Shown here one piece after another: positions 7,841 to 15,821 of a DNA stretch of 38,183 nucleotides; position 1 is the stretch's first letter, and the number at the start of each line of letters is the position of its first letter. The notes under the pieces were generated by a model. It was not told the DNA's origin, ran no database searches, and saw nothing but the letters and a program-made list of their open reading frames with translations. Source of the DNA: an uncultured Cellvibrionales bacterium. Its GTDB lineage: Bacteria > Pseudomonadota > Gammaproteobacteria > Pseudomonadales > Porticoccaceae. The position numbers were made by a program, and so were the translations under genes. The DNA is taken from the NCBI GenBank assembly GCA_913031645.1, contig CAJWFB010000010.1, forward strand, positions 1 to 38,183, in the 5' to 3' direction.

Positions 7841-9457
7841 ATGAAAAAATATGATGCGATTGTTATCGGAGCAGGACACAACGGTCTGACCAATGCCGCT
7901 TATTTGGCAAAGGCTGGATTGAATGTCCTTGTCCTGGAGAAAAATGCTTACATTGGTGGTGCCACGGTTAGTCGTGAGCTCTATCCCAACTGGAAGTATT
8001 CCAACTGCTCCTATGTATGCAGTCTGTTGCGACCCGAAATTATCCGCGATTTAGAATTGCCACGTCACGGTCTACAGGTTGTGCCATACGGTGGTGGTGT
8101 GACCTTTAAGCAAAACGGAGATTACTTTGGTAACCATGCGGACCATGAGCGTCTGTTGCGTGAAGTGGCTCGGCACTCCAAACGCGATGCTAGTGCTTAC
8201 GAGCGCTACGAAGCTGATGTGATGAAACAAACTCGTTTGATTCGTCCGTTCTTAATGCGCACGCCTCCTGACCCAACCTCGCTAAAGCCCAGAGATCTAA
8301 AAGAGCTAGCCTTATTGGCGAAGTCTTTTGGCAGCATGGGTGAAGAAGGCTTGGCCGACACTATGCGCTTTTGGACCATGAGTATTGGTGAATTTCTTGA
8401 TGAGTACTTCGAGTCAGATGTTATTAAAGCTCATTTGGCGGGCAGTGGCATTATTGGTACCGCATTAGGTGTTTACTCCCCAGGCACGGCCTATGTTCTA
8501 TTACATCATTATATGGGCGATGTTGATGGCTCTGTTGGCGCTTGGGGCTTTGCTCGCGGCGGTATGGGATCTGTTGCGGCCGCGCTGTCTAAATCGTTTT
8601 TATCCTTTGGCGGCACCATTCAGTGCGATGCTGAGGCGGCTCAAATTATCGTTAAAAATGGTAAAGCTAAGGGTGTTGCTCTGGCTAATGGCGACGAACT
8701 TTACGCTGATATTGTGGTATCCAACCTTGACCCCAAGCGCACCTTCCTGAAAATTATGGATGAAGGTGATCTGCCAGCGGACGTGGTCACCAAAGCTAAG
8801 AACTTTAAAATTCGAGGCTCCTCCGGCAAGCTCAATATTGCCCTGGATGGATTGCCAACCTTTACCGGCCTCCCCAAGGACAGCCCTTTGTGTTTGGGTG
8901 AGAAACACTTCAGTGACTCGCTACCAAAAATGGAGCGTGCCTACGATGACTGGAAAGCAGAAACTTGGTCTAAAGACCCCTATGTGGATATGTTGATTCC
9001 CACCCAGATAGACCCAACCATGGCGCCTCCGGGCAAGCACATGATGTCGGTGTTTGTGCAGTACGCACCCCCTAAGATAAATGGCGGTGACTGGACGGCA
9101 GAAGATAAAGCGGGGTTTGAAAAGACCGTGCTCGATCAAATAAGTAACTATAGTCCTGACTTTAAAGATCTGATTTTGCACTGTGAGACGCGAACACCGC
9201 AGGATATTGAAAACGAGGTGGGTCTCACTGAGGGTAATATCTTTATGGGCGAACTGACCTTCGATCAGCTGTTGTTCAATCGTCCATTCCCGGGATATGC
9301 CCAGTACCGTGGGCCAGTGAAAGGTATGTATATGTGTAGTTCTGGAACTCACCCAGGGGGCGGCGTAATGGCTGCGCCAGGGGCTAACGCAGCGCGAGAA
9401 ATTCTCATGGATCTCTCGTTAACCAACACTGTGCCTGGAGGCTATGACGATGATTAA
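7841..9457 (+). CDS. FAD-dependent oxidoreductase, phytoene-desaturase/PYROXD2-like (first of a pair)
   Basis: Flavoprotein of the COG1233 type (CrtI/PYROXD2-like), 538 residues. The Rossmann dinucleotide motif is GAGHNG at 10-15, followed by LVLEKNAYIGGATVS. The C-terminal FAD-binding signature is GMYMCSSGTHPGGGVMAAPG. Characterised relatives desaturate carotenoids or oxidise amines; nothing here shows carotenoid synthesis and no crtB-like gene is near. It begins the ten-gene plus-strand operon, with GGAG about 10 nt before the ATG, and is followed by a homologous gene with 8-bp overlap. The context suggests oxidation of a C-N or C-C bond in the imported amine, possibly as a heteromer with its neighbour. 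Family confident, reaction unknown. Confidence 0.85.
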   Translation: MKKYDAIVIGAGHNGLTNAAYLAKAGLNVLVLEKNAYIGGATVSRELYPNWKYSNCSYVCSLLRPEIIRDLELPRHGLQVVPYGGGVTFKQNGDYFGNHADHERLLREVARHSKRDASAYERYEADVMKQTRLIRPFLMRTPPDPTSLKPRDLKELALLAKSFGSMGEEGLADTMRFWTMSIGEFLDEYFESDVIKAHLAGSGIIGTALGVYSPGTAYVLLHHYMGDVDGSVGAWGFARGGMGSVAAALSKSFLSFGGTIQCDAEAAQIIVKNGKAKGVALANGDELYADIVVSNLDPKRTFLKIMDEGDLPADVVTKAKNFKIRGSSGKLNIALDGLPTFTGLPKDSPLCLGEKHFSDSLPKMERAYDDWKAETWSKDPYVDMLIPTQIDPTMAPPGKHMMSVFVQYAPPKINGGDWTAEDKAGFEKTVLDQISNYSPDFKDLILHCETRTPQDIENEVGLTEGNIFMGELTFDQLLFNRPFPGYAQYRGPVKGMYMCSSGTHPGGGVMAAPGANAAREILMDLSLTNTVPGGYDDD

Positions 9458-11027
9458 TACTGAGAAAAACTATGATGTCATTGTTGTTGGCGGTGGTCAC
9501 AACGGACTTGTCTGCGCAAGCTATCTAGCCAAAGAAGGCCGTAAAGTATTGGTTATTGAAGCTAACCAATCATTGGGTGGGGCCTCTGCAACCGCTGAGT
9601 TTAGCGACCAGTTCTCGGTCTCGTCCTGCGCTCACTGGCTATTTCAGTTGAATCCAGCTGTCGCTTCAGATTTGGGCCTTACTAAAAATGGCTTGGAACT
9701 CGCCGCGCGCGATCTCAGCACCATCGCGTTAGCTCAGGATGGTCACCATCTAACCATCGATGGTGACAAACTTGAAGGTGCGGGCATATCAGAGGAAGAC
9801 CGCAAAGCCTTCGTTGCCTTCAACAAACAAATACTCAAGTTTTGCAAGCTGCTGGCTGGCGCGTTCAACCGCCGTGCGCCCAAATTGGTTGAAGGTAACC
9901 TAACCGATCGTATTACGGTTGCTAAACTGGGCTTGGGTATGAAGATGCTCGGCAAAGAAGACATGAGTGATCTCATGCGCTTAGCATTGATCAATATTTA
10001 CGATGTGATGGAAGAAAACTTTGATAATGATTTATTAAAAGGCGCCATCAGTCTCGACTCACTATTGGGTTCTCACATGGGGCCGCGTTCGCCGAATACC
10101 GTGTATGGTTACATCTATCGCCGCATGGGCAGTGTTTTCGGATTTAATGGGCCAGCAGTGGTCAAAGGTGGCATGGGAGCGGTAGGTCAGGCGATGGCCA
10201 ATGCTGCGCAGGCCAGTGGTGTCGATATCGAAGTCGGCGCCGCGGTCAGCAAGATTAATATTGATGTGGATCGCGCGACGGGTGTTACCCTCGCTGACGG
10301 CCGAGTGGTTAACGCGTCTTTAGTCGTATCCAATGCAGACCCAAAAACTACCTTTAACAAATTAGTGGGTCTTGCGAATATTGAAACTGGCGTTGCGCGT
10401 CGAGTGAAAACAATGCGCATGAAAGGGGATGCAGCCAAATTGCATATTGCATTGGATAGCTTACCCAATTTTACCGGCTTATCTGAGCAGCAGATGGGTC
10501 AGCGGCTGGTTATTGCGCCGACCATGAACTACATCGAGACTGCGTTCAATGCCTCCAAGTACGGAGAGTATTCAAGCGCGCCAGCCATGGATATCAGTAT
10601 TCCATCTATTCATGATGCCAGCCTGGCGCCTCAAGGCAAGCATGTGATGTCGGTGATTGTTCAGTACGCGCCCTACGAATTGGAAGGTGGCTGGGACGGT
10701 GAAAAGAAAGAAGCGTTCAAGCAACTAGTGATCGATCGTATTGCAGACTTTGCGCCGGACCTTCAAGACAAAATCGTCGCCAGTGAACTGCTTACTCCAG
10801 TTGATTTAGAAGAGCGCTTCCATATCCATGGTGGCCATTGGCACCATGGCGAGATTAGTCTTGATCAGATTTTAATGATGCGCCCGTTCCCAGGAGCCTC
10901 TCAATACGGTACCTCAGTGGATGGGCTCTATCTGTGCGGTGCTGGAAACCATCCGGGTGGAGGTGTGATGGGCCTAGCGGGTCATAACGCGGCGAAAGAA
11001 ATTATTAAGCGAGGTAAATCAGCATGA
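9450..11027 (+). CDS. FAD-dependent oxidoreductase, phytoene-desaturase/PYROXD2-like (second of a pair)
   Basis: Homologue of the preceding gene, 525 residues from the chosen start. The FAD motif is GGGHNG at 14-19, and the C-terminal signature is GLYLCGAGNHPGGGVMGLAG. I chose ATG 9450 because TGGAGG (9436-9441) lies 8 nt before it but only 2 nt before the alternative ATG at 9444. The pair shares motifs along the whole length, including HxxSVxVQYAP-type segments near residue 400, so it probably arose by tandem duplication. The two copies have diverged considerably. Its stop overlaps the next ATG by 4 bp. A two-subunit amine oxidase or desaturase, or two consecutive oxidations, are both plausible. 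Confidence 0.85.
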   Translation: MINTEKNYDVIVVGGGHNGLVCASYLAKEGRKVLVIEANQSLGGASATAEFSDQFSVSSCAHWLFQLNPAVASDLGLTKNGLELAARDLSTIALAQDGHHLTIDGDKLEGAGISEEDRKAFVAFNKQILKFCKLLAGAFNRRAPKLVEGNLTDRITVAKLGLGMKMLGKEDMSDLMRLALINIYDVMEENFDNDLLKGAISLDSLLGSHMGPRSPNTVYGYIYRRMGSVFGFNGPAVVKGGMGAVGQAMANAAQASGVDIEVGAAVSKINIDVDRATGVTLADGRVVNASLVVSNADPKTTFNKLVGLANIETGVARRVKTMRMKGDAAKLHIALDSLPNFTGLSEQQMGQRLVIAPTMNYIETAFNASKYGEYSSAPAMDISIPSIHDASLAPQGKHVMSVIVQYAPYELEGGWDGEKKEAFKQLVIDRIADFAPDLQDKIVASELLTPVDLEERFHIHGGHWHHGEISLDQILMMRPFPGASQYGTSVDGLYLCGAGNHPGGGVMGLAGHNAAKEIIKRGKSA

Positions 11028-12205
11028 TGCCACATGATGAAACAATGATTTTGGAGACGCCTTTTCACTCGCGATGTTTGGCATTGTGTGAAATCAATCT
11101 TTGGGAGGACTGGAAGGGTTACCGGAGCGCGGCGGCATACACCAGTGTTGAGCAAGAGTATTTCGCGGTGCGCAGTAACACGGGCGTATTTGATATATCG
11201 CCGATGATCAAATACCGTTTTACAGGTCCAGACGCTGGAGCCTATTTGAACCGTCTGGTCACCAGAGATATTAGTAAGATTGCTATCGACAGAGTCGCCT
11301 ATACCGTGTGGTGTGATGATAAAGGTCATGTCATGGATGATGGCACTATTTTCCATCTGGGTGAGAATGACTACCGCCTATGTGCCTACGCGCGCTGTCT
11401 TGACTGGTTAATGTGGTCGGCAGAAGGATTTGATGTCACCATTGTTGATGAGACTGCTGAAGTGGCTGCGCTGGCCGTTCAGGGGCCAACCTCCTGTGCC
11501 GTCTTCAAGGATATGGGTTTTGTAGGTATTGAAAATCTCAAGCCGTTTGGTATTACTCGCTATCCCTTTGAAGGTTCTGAAGTGATGATTTCCCGTACTG
11601 GATTTACCGGTGATTTGGGTTATGAAATTTGGATAGAGCCGGCCCTCGCGGAGGCCTTTTGGGATGCCTTGTTTGCGGCGGGTAAGCTGCGCGGAATCCG
11701 TCCTATTGGTAGCGCAGCTTTGGATATGTTGCGGACTGAAACGGGCTTTTTACAGGCTGGCGTTGACTTTATTCCAGCCGAGGAAGCGATTCGCACGGGT
11801 CGTTCGCGCTCACCATTTGAGTTGGGGTTGGGTTGGTTGGTGTCTTTTGATAAGCCTGTCTTTAATGGCCGAAAAGCTCTGCTCAAAGAGAAACAAGAGG
11901 GCTCTCGCTACGCCTTTGTTTACTTAGATGTTGACGGCAACAAACCTGCGGAACACGCGTTTATTTATGCGGGTAACAAAGAGGTCGGCACGGTAACTAC
12001 CGCCGCTTGGTGCCCCACCGCGAAAACCAATGTCGCATTTGCTCAGGTTGATGCCACATATGGAAAAGTGGGTCAGGAGTTGGTGGCTGAAATCTACTAT
12101 GAGCGTGAGCTAAAGTGGACTCGAGTAATGGCCAAGTGTACGGTCATTGAAGGCGCTGTGTTTAATCCACCACGTAAAAGGCAAACCCCCGCACCGGATT
12201 TCTAA
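11024..12205 (+). CDS. Aminomethyltransferase-family (GcvT/DmdA-like) folate-dependent protein
   Basis: Tetrahydrofolate-dependent one-carbon transfer protein, 393 residues, close to GcvT and DmdA in length. It has the family order: VRSNTGVFDISPMIKYRFTG near 48-67, VTRDISKI, then GHVMDDGTIFHL, in which Asp105/Asp106 match the catalytic Asp of GcvT. Later come VQGPTSCAVF, SRTGFTGDLGYEIWI and the C-terminal barrel (from WLVSFDKPVFNGRKAL). GAGG lies 9 nt before the ATG, which overlaps the previous stop. Known relatives accept methylene or methyl groups from glycine, sarcosine/dimethylglycine or DMSP. Beside a Rieske N-demethylase and amine oxidases, it most likely captures formaldehyde-level carbon on folate. 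DMSP demethylation is less likely since no sulfur-compound genes are near. Confidence 0.85.
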   Translation: MMPHDETMILETPFHSRCLALCEINLWEDWKGYRSAAAYTSVEQEYFAVRSNTGVFDISPMIKYRFTGPDAGAYLNRLVTRDISKIAIDRVAYTVWCDDKGHVMDDGTIFHLGENDYRLCAYARCLDWLMWSAEGFDVTIVDETAEVAALAVQGPTSCAVFKDMGFVGIENLKPFGITRYPFEGSEVMISRTGFTGDLGYEIWIEPALAEAFWDALFAAGKLRGIRPIGSAALDMLRTETGFLQAGVDFIPAEEAIRTGRSRSPFELGLGWLVSFDKPVFNGRKALLKEKQEGSRYAFVYLDVDGNKPAEHAFIYAGNKEVGTVTTAAWCPTAKTNVAFAQVDATYGKVGQELVAEIYYERELKWTRVMAKCTVIEGAVFNPPRKRQTPAPDF

Positions 12206-14304
12206 TGAATAATCAACGGCTACAACCGCTTCTAAAACCTGCGTCGATTGCCATCCTAGGCGCTTCGCAAAAGAACGGTAGTGTTGGCAATGAGGTTATT
12301 GTTAACTTGTGCCGCGGTGGTTATGAGGGGTTGATTTATCCAATTAATCCCGGCTATGGGTCGATCTTAGGAATTGCCTGCTATCAGGCGTTGGCGGATT
12401 TGCCGACGCAGCCTGAGATGGTTATTTTCGCTATTAGCGACCGGCGTATTGAAGCAGCTCTAGATGAGGTTATCGCTCTTGGTATTCCTGCCTGTACTAT
12501 TTTTTCGGCGCTCATCTTAGATAACGACAGTACCCCAAATCTTAAGCAACGCATCACCGCTAAGGCTGAAAAAGCCGGATTATTAATTGCTGGTGCCAAT
12601 GGCATGGGCTTTTATAACGTGCGTGACCGCGTATTAGCAGGCGGTTTTGATACTCGCGATCATCCTTATCCTGGCAATGTGAGTCTGATCAGTCAGTCTG
12701 GCGCGGGAATGTCGGGGATTGTCGATTGCGAGCAACGCCTGAAGTTTAATCTTGCTGTCTCCAGTGGGTATGAACTTACTGTCTCTATGGAGGACTATCT
12801 TGATTATGCCCTGGATCTTGAAGAGACACGCGTGGTTGGGTTATTTCTAGAAACCAGCCGTCATCCACAGAAGCTTATCCAAGCTTTTCAAAAAGCCAGT
12901 CAACGCAATATTCCCATTGTGGTGCTCAAGGTGGGGCGCACTGATTTGGCGGCTGAGCTGGCGGTGTCTCATTCTGGTGCCCTGGCAGGTAGTGATCAAT
13001 GTTATAACGCGGTGTTTGATCGCTATGGTGTGCAGCGTGTTGATGATATGGATCAGCTGGCCACAACGCTTATTATGTTTGCACAAACTAGCCAAATTAG
13101 CTCAGGTGGTGTGGTTTCTCTGCATGACTCAGGGGGTGAGAGGCAGTTGTTGATTGACCTTGCCGACAAATTACAGGTGCCCTTAACAGAGCTTCAAGAA
13201 TCCACCGTTAGCACGCTAGAGAAATTGCTCGATGCTGGCTTACCAGCGATCAATCCTCTGGACGGTTGGGGTGCTGGAGGCCTCCATGCAGGAGTGACTA
13301 TGGCCGACTGCTTTGTGGCATTGATGGAGGATTCTGGTGCAGCGATAGGTGCTGTGGTGCATGATCGTGGGCCCAATAGCGAGGTGTATGCACCCTATCT
13401 TAATTATTTGCATCAAGCTCAGGCAGCGTCAGGAAAACCAGTATTTCTCGTCGCCAATAGGCAGGGTAGTGGCAGTGACGAATTGGCGATAACGTCTACT
13501 CACCATGGGTTTGCAGTGATCGACGGAGTTAGCCAGTTTCTGATTGGTGCGCGCTGCCTTTTAAATTATAGAGATTTTCTGTTGCGTGAGCCGATGAAAA
13601 GGAGCGACACCAACGACACCAACGACACTAAATCTGATTATTGGCGCCAACGTTTGCAATCAGAAAATGTGGTGTCAGAGACCTTGGCCAGCCAATGCTT
13701 GGCTGACCTGGGAATCCCCATGCAGCAAAGTGTTCGGGTGAGTAGTCAAGACAAGCTCATCACGGCCGCTGCAACTATTGGGTATCCAGTGGTTCTCAAA
13801 ACGGCGCAGCTTGGCATAGACCATAAGTCCGATGTGGGTGGGGTGGTTTTAAACATTCTCGACGAAACCCATTTAGTGGCGGCTTACGACGATATGGTCA
13901 ATCGTCTTGGGGCACAGGTAATGATTGCGCCCATGCTGCAGTCGACTGGGGTTGAAATGATTTTAGGCGTTAGCCGAGATAGCCAGTTTGGTCCCACAGT
14001 GGTGGTTGGCTTTGGTGGTGTTTACGCGGAGGTGCTGGGTGATGTTGCCGTGCTTATGCCGCCATTTAATGCGGCTACGGTGAAACGTGCTTTACATAAA
14101 CTATCTATGGCAGAACTCTTAACAGGTGTTCGCGGCGCCTCAAAAGTAGATGTTGACAGTTACTGTGAGGCAGCAGCCAGGTTATCTGAAATTGCAGTGA
14201 CTTTCACCGATACTGTGGTTGAAGTGGACATTAATCCAATAACCTTAACGGCCGATGGCTGTCTTGGCTTGGATGCATTGATGGTGTTAGCGGGGAAGTA
14301 TTAA
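12205..14304 (+). CDS. ADP-forming acyl-CoA synthetase (acetate-CoA ligase family)
   Basis: Single-chain NDP-forming acyl-CoA ligase, 699 residues. In order: CoA-binding Rossmann domain (about 5-130, SIAILGASQKNGSVGN), two succinyl-CoA-ligase-like domains (about 140-455, with SQSGAGMSG and AVSHSGALAGSD, whose His256 matches the phosphorylated His), and an ATP-grasp domain (about 480-699, VVLKTAQLGIDHKSDVGG). A short linker at 468-476 reads DTNDTNDTK and is encoded by a 9-bp tandem repeat. The ATG overlaps the previous stop by 1 nt (TAATG). The reaction is acid + CoA + ATP to acyl-CoA + ADP + Pi, reversible. It would supply substrate to the acyl-CoA dehydrogenase of the divergent operon. The acid is not known. 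Confidence 0.9.
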   Translation: MNNQRLQPLLKPASIAILGASQKNGSVGNEVIVNLCRGGYEGLIYPINPGYGSILGIACYQALADLPTQPEMVIFAISDRRIEAALDEVIALGIPACTIFSALILDNDSTPNLKQRITAKAEKAGLLIAGANGMGFYNVRDRVLAGGFDTRDHPYPGNVSLISQSGAGMSGIVDCEQRLKFNLAVSSGYELTVSMEDYLDYALDLEETRVVGLFLETSRHPQKLIQAFQKASQRNIPIVVLKVGRTDLAAELAVSHSGALAGSDQCYNAVFDRYGVQRVDDMDQLATTLIMFAQTSQISSGGVVSLHDSGGERQLLIDLADKLQVPLTELQESTVSTLEKLLDAGLPAINPLDGWGAGGLHAGVTMADCFVALMEDSGAAIGAVVHDRGPNSEVYAPYLNYLHQAQAASGKPVFLVANRQGSGSDELAITSTHHGFAVIDGVSQFLIGARCLLNYRDFLLREPMKRSDTNDTNDTKSDYWRQRLQSENVVSETLASQCLADLGIPMQQSVRVSSQDKLITAAATIGYPVVLKTAQLGIDHKSDVGGVVLNILDETHLVAAYDDMVNRLGAQVMIAPMLQSTGVEMILGVSRDSQFGPTVVVGFGGVYAEVLGDVAVLMPPFNAATVKRALHKLSMAELLTGVRGASKVDVDSYCEAAARLSEIAVTFTDTVVEVDINPITLTADGCLGLDALMVLAGKY
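13605..13631 (+). repeat. Three 9-bp tandem units inside the acyl-CoA ligase gene
   Basis: CGACACCAA occurs three times in succession, the third copy as CGACACTAA. The units are in frame and encode Asp-Thr-Asn twice, then Asp-Thr-Lys, in the linker before the ATP-grasp domain. Gain or loss of units would keep the frame and change only linker length. Confidence 0.85.
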
Positions 14305-14329
14305 ACGGACATAAGCTGGGAAAATAATA

Positions 14330-15709
14330 ATGAATATTGCTACACAGTCAGAGCTAGAGGAATTCATCAAACAATACCCAGAGATTAAAATGCTGGAAAT
14401 TTTAATGCCCGATATGAATGGCATTATTCGCTGTAAGCGAATCCCAGCCGATGAGTTCGCTACTTTTTTTCGCGATGGCGTAAAGGGTCCGGCATCCACC
14501 GTATTGCTCAATGTGCGTGGCGAATTTTGTGATGAAGTAGATTTTGCCAATCTCGAGGGTGATCCCGATAAATTGATCTATCCTATTGCCAATACATTGG
14601 CGCCAATCACATGGTTGAAATCAGATACAGCCCAAGTTCTTGCTACCTTTGCTGAGTTGGATGGCAGTCCGGCATTATTTGACAGTCGTAATATACTGAT
14701 TAAGGCGCTACAACCGCTGCAGGCAATGGGGCTCAAGCCGATTGTCGCCACTGAGCTAGAATTTTATTTAATTAAAAGCGGTGATTCTGCAGTGCCGCAG
14801 CCGCAACTAGCGAAGGTTCCAGGAACGAGTGTAGAGCAATCCGGCACTCAGTATGCAATGCCCGAGGATCTATGGGACAACGATGATTTTCTGGAAGATG
14901 TGCGCAGAGCCTGCGAAGTTCAAAAGGTGCCGATGACCACTGTGCATTCGGAGTTTTCGCCGGGGCAATTTGAAATTAATTTACACCATGTGGATGATCC
15001 TATCACCGCCTGTGATCACGCGGTGCTTCTTAAGCGCATTATCAAAGGGGTGGCACGTCAGCACGATATGGCGGCAACCTTTATGGCCAAACCTTTTGTT
15101 GATATACCAGGGAATGGCCTACATATTCATTTCAGTTTGTATGATGGCAACGGTGTGAACGTGTTCGCTGACCCAGGGTCTTCTGAAGTGCCTGCCATTT
15201 CCGAGACACTGCGCCATGCTATTGGTGGCTTGGCTGAGACTATGGCTGACTCTATGGCCATATTTGCACCTAACGCCAATTCTTATCGACGATTGATTCC
15301 TGGTAATTTCGCGCCACTGACGCCTAACTGGGGTTATAACCATCGCGATGTGGCGCTGCGCATTCCTGTTTCTGGTAACAAAGATTGTCGCGTTGAGCAC
15401 AGGGTTTCAGGCGCTGATGCCAATCCTTATCTGGTCATGGCCGCCCTGGTGGCAGGTGTGCATCATGGCATTAGCCAAGGGAGTGAGCCTGGTGAGATGG
15501 TACCTGAAGGTCTTGAAATTGAAGAGGAGATTACCCTGCCCAGAATTTGGTCGCTAGCACTGGATGAATTTGATAGCAGTGCGATATTGCCGCAATATTT
15601 GGGAGAGGACTACTGCAGGCTTTTTGGTACGGTGCGCCGCGGCGAGTGTGAGCAGTTTGTGGCGCAGGTATCAAACATAGATTATGACTGGTATCTTCGG
15701 GCAATGTGA
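14330..15709 (+). CDS. puuA: Glutamine synthetase family, gamma-glutamylpolyamine synthetase (PuuA-like)
   Basis: ATP-dependent ligase of the glutamine synthetase fold, 459 residues, close to PuuA (about 470). Metal-binding Glu142 and Glu144 lie in ATELEFYLI, His265 and His267 in NGLHIHFSLYD. The ANSYRRLIPGNFAPLTPNWG and EHRVSGADANPYL segments are of the PuuA/type III kind, not the adenylylated housekeeping GlnA. The usual GlnA adenylylation tyrosine region is absent. PuuA joins glutamate to putrescine's amine so that later steps act on a protected amine. Its place beside a PuuB-like oxidase and a PotF-type importer supports that. It could instead glutamylate another amine such as agmatine, ethanolamine or a monoamine. 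The ribosome site is weak (CTGGGA, about 10 nt upstream). Confidence 0.85.
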   Translation: MNIATQSELEEFIKQYPEIKMLEILMPDMNGIIRCKRIPADEFATFFRDGVKGPASTVLLNVRGEFCDEVDFANLEGDPDKLIYPIANTLAPITWLKSDTAQVLATFAELDGSPALFDSRNILIKALQPLQAMGLKPIVATELEFYLIKSGDSAVPQPQLAKVPGTSVEQSGTQYAMPEDLWDNDDFLEDVRRACEVQKVPMTTVHSEFSPGQFEINLHHVDDPITACDHAVLLKRIIKGVARQHDMAATFMAKPFVDIPGNGLHIHFSLYDGNGVNVFADPGSSEVPAISETLRHAIGGLAETMADSMAIFAPNANSYRRLIPGNFAPLTPNWGYNHRDVALRIPVSGNKDCRVEHRVSGADANPYLVMAALVAGVHHGISQGSEPGEMVPEGLEIEEEITLPRIWSLALDEFDSSAILPQYLGEDYCRLFGTVRRGECEQFVAQVSNIDYDWYLRAM

Positions 15710-15726
15710 CGGACCTGAATAGTCCA

Positions 15727-15742
15727 TTAAATAATCATTTAA
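15727..15742. promoter_or_regulatory. Inverted repeat TTAAAT-N4-ATTTAA, candidate internal operator
   Basis: Perfect 6-bp arms around AATC lie in the 112-bp gap between the PuuA-like and Rieske genes. Arm spacing equals that of the repeat at 7723-7740, and the central block AATAAyCATT is shared, which suggests binding by the same or a related TetR protein. It lies 31 bp upstream of a possible -10 element. Confidence 0.45.
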
Positions 15743-15772
15743 CAGACTATATGCTCATTTAAAGAAATATTG

Positions 15773-15778
15773 TATAGT
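15773..15778 (+). promoter_or_regulatory. Possible -10 element (TATAGT) before the Rieske gene
   Basis: TATAGT, directly preceded by TG, lies about 44 bp before the Rieske ATG in the only long gap of the plus-strand operon. No good -35 hexamer is visible 16-18 bp upstream, so this is a weak or activator-dependent promoter candidate that could let the second half of the operon be expressed separately. Confidence 0.3.
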
Positions 15779-15821
15779 GACGCCAAAGGGCAACAATAGA
15801 CCCTAAAATTAGGTAGATACT

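Noticed and set aside
8921..9352. 143-codon minus-strand frame
   Set aside because: Antisense to the first CrtI-like flavoprotein, with no domain or ribosome site.
7841..11027. Carotenoid biosynthesis genes
   Set aside because: The flavoproteins resemble CrtI in fold, but there is no phytoene synthase or cyclase and the operon is for amine breakdown.
10982..11356. 124-codon minus-strand frame
   Set aside because: Antisense across the junction of two overlapping plus-strand genes that are clearly real.
11024..12205. Assignment as DMSP demethylase (DmdA)
   Set aside because: The fold and length fit, but no DMSP or methylmercaptopropionate genes are near and the neighbours point to amine metabolism; only the broader family is claimed.
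14330..15709. Housekeeping glutamine synthetase GlnA
   Set aside because: PuuA/type III-like C-terminal motifs, no ntrBC neighbours, and location beside a PuuB-like oxidase.
15785..15806. Short AGGG/CCCT inverted repeat before the Rieske gene
   Set aside because: Only four paired bases with a ten-base loop; too weak to call.
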